Assembly (NCBI RefSeq): GCF_001039355.2
Contig: NW_019773992.1
Coordinates: forward strand, 460,792-482,162
Reading direction: 5' to 3'
DNA from: Lingula anatina
Taxonomy: Eukaryota > Brachiopoda > Lingulata > Lingulida > Lingulidae
Length of the DNA stretch: 21,371 nt
Shown here: positions 12,150-18,762 of the stretch, piece after piece
How the letters are laid out: the number at the start of each line of letters is the position of its first letter
Position numbering within the stretch: position 1 is the first letter of the stretch
Notes under the pieces: model-generated
Databases searched by the model: none
Seen by the model: only the letters and a program-made list of their open reading frames with translations
What the model was told of the DNA's origin: nothing
Translations under genes and position numbers: made by a program

Positions 12150-14056
12150 AAAAAAGGAGAAAATAATGTTGAAAAAAATATTGACTTTGAGAACCCATTT
12201 AATAAGTCATGTCAATAACATTTTCAGATGAACGAGTTGCTGACTGGCTTCTTATGCAGTCACCTCTTCCAACTTTGGGATTAGTTGTTTTATACTTATT
12301 CTCCATATGGAGTGGAATGAAGATAATGAAAAATAGAGAACCTTTCCAGTTAAGATGGGCTATATTTTCATACAACCTAGCTTTGGTTATACTAAACTGG
12401 CACATATGCTCAGAGGTAAGTCAAATGCAGAAAACAGCATGCATAAATAATTTGGGGGAGGGGGACTTGTATATATCTAACTTAACTGTTCTTTTAAAAG
12501 TTTTAGACTGTTTTTTATAGGATGTGTTATCATCATCATGATAAGTAAAAACAATAGTGATGAAGAAATGGTCTGATTATCTATATTTTCTTTCTTTTAT
12601 TTTCAGCTTTTTAGTGCCTCCTGGAAATTGAATTATAGCTACTCATGTCAAACAGTAAATTATTCATATGACCCAGATGAAATGAGGGTAAGTCGATTGT
12701 TTTGCAGCATGAGATGAGTTTTCATCAATAAAGTGTTTGTACTGGTATGTGAAGTTATTTTGAAAACATAAGAATTTAATTGGAGGTAATTTTTGAGACA
12801 CTTGGTCTTCTATCAAGATAATGATCGAAAAGCATTAGCTTCTGAACTTATATTGTGCACACAAAGACCTATTTATGAGAGAATATAATATTCCAGAATT
12901 TGACACAAAAATTCTGATGTTGAAAAGTTGCAGAATGTACATTAAATGTATAATTTGCATTCATTTTCATATTACTGCATAACACTTTCAAATTTCTTTA
13001 TTTTTTCAGATAGCTAAAGCCCTTTGGTGGTATTATTTTTCAAAGTGCATTGAATTCCTAGATACCATCTTCTTTGTCATGAGGAAGAAGAACAATCAAG
13101 TATCATTTTTGCATGTATACCATCATGCCACCATGTTTCCAATATGGTGGATCGGTGTAAAATGGGTTGCAGGAGGTCAATGTAAGTGTATGTTTTTAAA
13201 ACAGAAAGAAAACAATTCGCCTTAATGTGAGAACCAGGCCGCAAGATGATCTTTGGCATTTTTAGCCGAAAACCTACAAAACCCAACACTATAATACAAT
13301 GGGAATCCTCTTATGATGAAGGCAAAGTAAATATTATTCTAAGTAAAGTCTGATGGATTTACCTTTTAATACATATTAATACATACAACCCACAGAACAT
13401 TTCCAATAAACATTCTCAAAATGACACCAGAAAGCAAAAAAAAGAAAAAAATCAAATCAACCAGATAGTAAACACAGACAGGCCTTGCCAATTTCAACAT
13501 TTGTTTATTACAAACAGAGTGCTTTTCATGCATGCGCAGTTATTTAAATCCTGAGCTTATGTTTTTAAATTCTGGAGAACATTAAGTACAATAAGTAATT
13601 AACAGTTATATTTCAGTTTATTACTGTTTTGTATTTTGATTTCCCACATTATATCCATATTTTATGGAGTTGCAAAGACGATCTTATCTGAATTAATAGT
13701 TGATAGATTCTCTTTTTCTTTTCAGCATTCATGGGTGCAATGATTAATTCATTTATTCATGTAGTGATGTACACATATTATGGAGTTGCAGCCCTAGGTC
13801 CTGAGTACCAGAAGTACTTATGGTGGAAGAAGTATCTCACCAAACTACAGCTGGTAAGGGAGGTCTGATGGACATTGTTTCATTCGATCTTTAAATGTTT
13901 TATTTAATTGGGTATATTAAGCAGTCATTCTAGAATGTTTTTGTTATTATTATTATTATTTTATAAAGTCCATATTTTTATATAACACTATACTTAAGCA
14001 TGTCTTTGTTACATATCATTTTCATGAATGTTTTTCAGTATGCTTTCCAAGGACTT

Positions 14057-14132
<76 letters not shown>

Positions 14133-15282
14133 TATATCTTATTAATATGTTTGTTGATATGAGGAGTAACTTGTGGTTTACCATTATGTTTCTTACTAAC
14201 ATCTTTAACTATATTTTATGCCAAACAGCTTGTAGCATTAAGGCATTCTTCAGTAACACAACTGCACTTTGCACAATGGTTGTCTAAGTTGCTTAGGGGT
14301 ATTAATATATAGAGAGTTCAGGAAGAGTGAAGGTTGCATGCTTGTTTCTGTTTTCTGCAGATCCAATTTTTTGGTGGGATGGTTTATGCAGTACAAACAC
14401 TTTATGTTCAGTGCAAATACCCTCTCTGGATGACCTACACTTCAATGGGATATGGGGCCACTATAATTGCACTCTTCCTCAACTTCTACATACAAGAATA
14501 TGTTCATAAAAAGAACCTCAAGGTAATTTTAGGTGTAGAAGCTTGCTTATTTTTAAATCAATTTGTTTCTTCTGTGTGTAGATACAGTTTGTGGTTGGCA
14601 TGGCCCATGCAGCACAGTCACTGCTCCTACAGTGCCCATTCCCCTTGTGGATGCAGGTGGCATTGATTCTCTATGGAGGCTCAATTTTGGGCCTTTTCCT
14701 CAACTTCTATTTCCATGCCTATATCAAATCCAAACGAGATAAGCAGGTAGATATGATGTATTTTAAGACAGAATTAAACACGTGATTGTATCTATAAGAA
14801 TACATTGTCATTTGTGAAGGGCATTTGATGATCAGTTGACCAATAATTACTGAAAATTCTGACATTTGTGAAATTTTTATTGTTAATTTTTCAAAATGTA
14901 CAATTGTTATATGTTTAACATATGCAGAATTTACAAAATTGTACCCTTTATATATGTGTGTATATATGTGATAAAATTTTTGAAAAGGGACAATTTTTTC
15001 CAGTGTAGTAAGTAGCAATGTATATCTGGTCATATTCACCCTTACTTGATCCCTGATTTAATAAACTTTTCATGCAAATTAGTTGTTGTACTATCTTGAA
15101 AAGCAAAGCTTTATACCATATCTTATAAGAATTATTACTTTTTCCAGTATAAAACCCTGCATACAAATGGCAAGGGAGACACTAATGAAGGACATATAAA
15201 TCAAAATGGTCACAGCACAAATGGACATGTGAAGAATGGATATATCAAGAATGGACATATGGCATCAAAAAAAGAACAGTAG
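11736..15282 (+). CDS. ELOVL4: ELOVL4-like very-long-chain fatty acid elongase with a tandemly duplicated exon 6
   Basis: Coding exons are 11736-11805, 12228-12415, 12607-12687, 13010-13181, 13726-13853, then 14361-14522 (6A) or 14582-14746 (6B), then 15148-15282. All are GT-AG and join in phase, giving 311 aa with 6A or 312 aa with 6B; human ELOVL4 is 314 aa. The exon-1 acceptor is at 11720-11721 and the ATG at 11736 has no in-frame stop before it inside that exon, so a longer N-terminus from an upstream exon is possible. Motifs are KCIEFLDT (125-132), [10 protein letters not shown] (143-152), [12 protein letters not shown] (178-189) and TKLQLIQ (209-215); the last spans the exon 5/6 junction and is completed by either exon 6. 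The tail ends KKEQ, a KKXX-type ER retrieval signal. The role is condensation of long acyl-CoA with malonyl-CoA in the ER. ELOVL4 class is assigned from overall similarity, e.g. [10 protein letters not shown] and KNREPFQLR. Confidence 0.93.
12071..12155 (+). repeat. Poly-C/poly-A low-complexity tract with an ambiguous base
   Basis: Intron 1 of the plus-strand elongase holds two long C runs (up to 12087, and 12119-12139) and an A run (12141-12155), with the only N I noticed in the window at 12088. Length and base calls here are unreliable; no exon is affected. Confidence 0.85.
14057..14138 (+). repeat. Poly-A and (AT)n microsatellite in intron 5
   Basis: An A run (14057-14072) leads into about 65 bp of alternating AT, interrupted once by ACA. 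It lies in the intron between exon 5 and exon 6A of the plus-strand elongase and is likely polymorphic in length. Confidence 0.95.
14361..14522 (+). other. Alternative exon 6A of the ELOVL4-like gene (TM6-TM7)
   Basis: Strong acceptor (pyrimidine run ending TTTTCTGCAG) and donor CTCAAG|GTAATT bound 162 nt, 54 codons in phase 0 at both ends. The peptide begins [20 protein letters not shown] and includes FLNFY, so it is the same protein segment as exon 6B, at about 48% identity (26 of 54 by my count). It has Tyr at residue 222, where 6B and the neighbouring elongase have His, and Lys at 232, where 6B has Pro. It is open throughout, which argues against a dead exon. Confidence 0.85.
14582..14746 (+). 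other. Alternative exon 6B of the ELOVL4-like gene (TM6-TM7)
   Basis: Acceptor TTCTGTGTGTAG and donor AAGCAG|GTAGAT bound 165 nt, 55 codons in phase 0 at both ends. The peptide begins [20 protein letters not shown] and ends KSKRDKQ. It keeps the His at residue 222 and the C-P-F-P loop found in human ELOVL4 as I remember it, so 6B looks like the ancestral form. The intron separating it from 6A is 59 nt (14523-14581). Confidence 0.88.
15205..15264 (+). repeat. 15-bp coding repeat (NGHxx) in the last elongase exon
   Basis: Four in-frame 15-nt units encode [15 protein letters not shown] and NGHMA in the cytosolic tail just before KKEQ. The last three are similar at the DNA level (aatggacatgtgaag-like), so this is a small coding minisatellite. 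The hydrophilic Asn/Gly-rich tail recalls the ELOVL4 tail generally; length may vary between individuals. Confidence 0.8.
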
Positions 15283-15455
15283 AATGTCACTTTTGTGAAG
15301 TATTCTTTATGTTCTAGCTGACTGTAGGCTGCAGTATTGTATGCCCATAAAGATTTTTTTCATAGTGAATGCAAGTCCTAAAATTCAGGAACTTTTGCAT
15401 GTTATTTTAAGCAATCCTTTTTGAAGCAGTGATATCTGTGCACAACTCTGTCAAG

Positions 15456-15486
15456 CCAAGAAGTTATAATGAGAAGGAGTAGAAAC
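15456..15486 (+). repeat. Left terminal inverted repeat of the 3.3-kb transposon
   Basis: 31 bp identical to the reverse complement of 18727-18757. The base just outside (G at 15455) does not pair with the base outside the other end, so the repeat stops exactly where the TCAAG duplication begins. Confidence 0.92.
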
Positions 15487-15530
15487 TGGACATCAATTAT
15501 CTCTCTCGTCCAATCAGATCGCAGCATTCT

Positions 15531-15553
15531 TTTCAAAGCGGCGTCCTTTGAAA
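15531..15553. repeat. Short stem in the left part of the transposon
   Basis: tttcaaag (15531-15538) and ctttgaaa (15546-15553) are perfect 8-bp inverted arms around a 7-nt loop, 75 bp inside the left end. It may be a subterminal binding or cleavage-complex site; this is only a guess. Confidence 0.5.
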
Positions 15554-15859
15554 TTCGATCCTCGTAACTGGTCTAATCCTCCGCTCGCCTCCGCGTGACT
15601 CAAGACGGAGAAGCTGAACCAGTGCGCATACGTCTTGATTTATTCATGTTTAATGCGAATATTTGGAAGTTATACTTAGAAAAACGCCAAGTCGAGCGAT
15701 ATAAAGGTGAGTGAGAGTTCATATTCTGATTTGAGCATTGTTTTATGTTCATACGGTGGCTGTCAGTCAAATTTGTCAGTGCAGAAAGCAGCGTTAGCTC
15801 GAAGATCTGAGGCCGATTCAGCGGGCCCTCCATGTTTAGGACTTTTTTCTTCTTAAGTG

Positions 15860-17493
15860 CGTGATGTATGCACATAATTTATGTTTTTCTGGTTAGTTAA
15901 GCACGTGCATCATTACAATACATCATATTGGTATTAAATGAATCAATCCTTTAGATGAAAAACATCGTTTCAAATAAACAACTTTTCATCGGACTTTTTC
16001 AAAATGGCGGGTCCCTAAATTGGTTAGAGACAGTTGGGTGACAGTTTGGGACAATTTTTGGTAATTTTAACGTGGTGTATGCATATAATTTATGTTTTTC
16101 TGGTTAGTTAAGCACGTGCACCATTACAATACATCATAGTGATATTAAATGAGTCAATCCTTTAGATGAAAAACATCGTTTCAAATAGACAACTTTTCAT
16201 CCGACTTTTTCAAAATGGCGGGTCCCTAAATTGGTTAGAGACAGTTGGGTGACAGTTTGGGACAATTTTTGGTAATTTTAACGTGGTGTATGCATATAAT
16301 TTATGTTTTTCTGGTTAGTTAAGCACGTGCATCATTACAATACATCACTTTGGTATTAAATAAATCAATCCTTTAGATGAAAAACATCGTTTCAAATAGA
16401 CAACTTTTCATCGGACTTTTTTCAAAATGGCGGGTCCCTAAATTGGTAAGAGACAGTTGGGTGACAGTTTGGGACAATTTTTGGTAATTTAAACGTGGTG
16501 TATGCATATAATTTATGTTTTTCTGGTTAGTTAAGCACGTGCACCATTACAATACATCATAGTGATATTAAATGAGTCAATCCTTTAGATGAAAAACATC
16601 GTTTCAAATAGACAACTTTTCATCCGACTTTTTCAAAATGGCGGGTCCCTAAATTGGTTAGAGACAGTTGGGTGACAGTTTGGGACAATTTTTGGTAATT
16701 TTAACGTGGTGTATGCATATAATTTATGTTTTTCTGGTTAGTTAAGCACGTGCACCATTACAATACATCATAGTGATATTAAATGAGTCAATCCTTTAGA
16801 TGAAAAACATCGTTTCAAATAGACAACTTTTCATCCGACTTTTTCAAAATGGCGGGTCCCTAAATTGGTAAGAGACAGTTGGGTGACAGTTTGGGACAAT
16901 TTTTGCTAATTTTAACGTGGTGTATGCATATAATTTATGTTTTTCTGGTTAGTTAAGCACGTGCACCATTACAATACATCATTGTGATATTAAATGAGTC
17001 AATCCTTTAGATGAAAAACATCGTTTCAAATAGACAACTTTTCATCCGACTTTTTCAAAATGGCGGGTCCCTAAATTGGTTAGAGACAGTTGGGTGACAG
17101 TTTGGGACAATTTTTGGTAATTTTAACGTGGTGTATGCATATAATTTATGTTTTTCTGGTTAGTTAAGGACGTGCATCATTACAATACATCACTTTGGTA
17201 TTAAATAAATCAATCCTTTAGATGAAAAACATCGTTTCAAATAGACAACTTTTCATCGGACTTTTTTCAAAATGGCGGGTCCCTAAATTGGTAAGAGACA
17301 GTTGGGTGACAGTTTGGGACAATTTTTGGTAATTTAAACGTGGTGTATGCATATAATTTATGTTTTTCTGGTAAGTTAAGCACGTGCACCATTACAATAT
17401 ATCATTGTGATATAAAATGAATCAATCCTTTAGATGAAAAACATCGTTTCAAATAAACAACTTTTCATGGGACTTTTTCAAAATGGTGGGTCC
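15860..17493 (+). repeat. Tandem array of 211/212-bp units (seven full plus one partial)
   Basis: Units start at 15860, 16071, 16282, 16494, 16705, 16916, 17127 and 17339 (cgtggtgtatgcatataatt in most), the last breaking off near 17493. Identity is very high. Each unit has gcacgtgc (an E-box, changed to gacgtgc in unit 7), agatgaaaaacatcg, and aaaatggcgggtccc (aaaatggtggg in the last unit). Units 3 and 7, 845 bp apart, share a private variant set (cactttggtattaaataaatc, ttcatcggacttttttc, taagagac, aatttaaacg) and are both 212 bp. This implies a four-unit block duplication. The array is wholly inside the transposon and has no long open frame. Confidence 0.95.
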
Positions 17494-17773
17494 AAAATTT
17501 GATGACAGGGAACTCTCGGAATTTTTTTCAATTTTTTATTGCAATATGATGTTTGCAGAGTTTCGTTTAGGATATAGAGTTATATTTTGTAATGAATTCC
17601 GCACTTACTCATTTCAGGTTGAAGAGAATGCAGGTGAAAGATCTTTAGTTTTGCTGGCAGATGTACATGTAGCCATAATTGAACAGTCAAAATGATTGTT
17701 TCCAGCAGCAACTTGATGAGGCACAAGGCTCTGTTTTCTTACCACCACTAATATTAAACTATAGTGCACAAGA

Positions 17774-17827
17774 GGTCCAAGTTTTAAAAGGGAATTTAGT
17801 GGTCCAAGTTTTAAAAGGGAATTTAGT
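17774..17827 (+). repeat. Perfect 27-bp tandem duplication inside the transposon
   Basis: The unit starting ggtccaagttttaaaaggg occurs at 17774-17800 and again at 17801-17827 without a difference, a recent small duplication. Confidence 0.92.
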
Positions 17828-17991
17828 GTTCACTGGCTAATTGTCTAAAGTATAAAATAAAATAATCACCACATCAAAATAAAAACTAACCATTTTTGTA
17901 TTGCTTTAATCACTGTTGGGTGTAACAATATTGATATATTTTCATTGCTGGTACTTCGTTTTAGATATTATACAAGTTGCTCGAATGTTGA

Positions 17992-17997
17992 AATAAA
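17992..17997 (+). terminator. Candidate poly(A) signal inside the transposon
   Basis: AATAAA is followed by AGCAATATCAATC and then a T-rich stretch (from about 18018). It could end elongase transcripts that read into the element, as no AATAAA lies between the stop codon at 15282 and the element (only a weak CATAAA at 15346-15351). Similar hexamers also occur within repeat units 1, 3, 7 and 8. Confidence 0.35.
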
Positions 17998-18726
17998 GCA
18001 ATATCAATCAATGAAAATATTTCTTTGTTTTTTTCTTCTAATGATTTTAAACTATCAGTCTACTATTAGTTGGCCTCATGTAATAGACAAAGATATAAAC
18101 AAAAATATGTATTAATGAAATTTTATATAGAATCATACTAAGTGCAATAACTTATTTACATTTCCCCAATTTTCCTGTTTAAGCTCTACCTGGTATATAA
18201 GCAATAATGTGCCAAAAAAGAAAGAAACGAGGCTGGCATACGGAAATTGCAATTACTACTGTTTTGTGTACACGGCTGTGAATTGAATGTGTCATTCCAA
18301 GATGAAGGGAAATTTCCTTTACACGACAAAAATAATTTAAGATAAATATGAGACTTCTACAGGTGCAAATTTTAGCGTTGAAGGTGGGTTTGTGAAATTG
18401 TTCTCATACATTCTTGATGTGAAACTAAATTTTGTATAACTGATCGGCTCTAGATCAAATGAAGGTGTATCTCGCATAATTTGAGTTTTATTTCCTGAAA
18501 TGGTTGCGTCCAGGCTTGAAATCTCTCTCTACACCTTTCTGTAGTCCCACCATGTTTTCTCTGTGAGATTATTAGAGACTTCGCGAGGCTTTATCCCAAT
18601 TGGCTGAAGCAACCCACGTGAATGGTCTTTTGAATATGTATTAGGCACAAGCTCTCCCTAAGACCACAAGCTGGGTAATTATTAGGATTAAGCCCGTTAC
18701 GAGGATAGGATGAAAGGAAACCCCTT

Positions 18727-18757
18727 GTTTCTACTCCTTCTCATTATAACTTCTTGG
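18727..18757 (-). repeat. Right terminal inverted repeat of the 3.3-kb transposon
   Basis: Perfect reverse complement of 15456-15486, followed directly by the second TCAAG copy (18758-18762). Confidence 0.92.
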
Positions 18758-18762
18758 TCAAG

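Larger units (their letters stand above)
15456..18757. mobile_element. 3.3-kb DNA transposon, probably non-autonomous, with 31-bp TIRs and 5-bp TSD
   Basis: The ends 15456-15486 and 18727-18757 are perfect 31-bp inverted repeats (outer end CCAAGAAGTTATAATGAGAA). They are directly flanked by TCAAG on both sides (15451-15455 and 18758-18762), a clean 5-bp target-site duplication. A second, imperfect subterminal inverted pair lies at 15558-15580 and 18684-18706 (atcctcgtaac.gg.ctaatcct). The inside holds a 211/212-bp tandem array and no recognisable transposase, so it was presumably mobilised in trans. Perfect ends and duplication suggest a recent insertion. The 5-bp duplication and terminal CC..GG do not let me name a superfamily. 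It lies 173 bp past the stop codon of the ELOVL4-like gene. Confidence 0.88.

Noticed and set aside
14361-14522. Exon 6A as a decayed pseudo-exon
   Set aside because: It has no stops or frameshift, keeps both splice sites and conserved residues (IQF, CxxPLW, FLNFY); a dead exon at 48% identity would be expected to have lost these.
14334-14666. 110-codon frame running through exon 6A, the 59-nt intron and part of 6B
   Set aside because: After the 6A donor it reads intron and then 6B in the wrong frame (59 is not a multiple of 3). The good splice sites at 14523 and 14581 explain it as two exons.
15860-17493. CRISPR array or satellite misread as genes
   Set aside because: Units are directly adjacent with no variable spacers and sit in an animal transposon, so it is an ordinary tandem array.
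17483-17695. 70-codon frame at the end of the tandem array as a transposase remnant
   Set aside because: It starts in the last repeat unit, is short, and shows no catalytic or zinc-finger motif.
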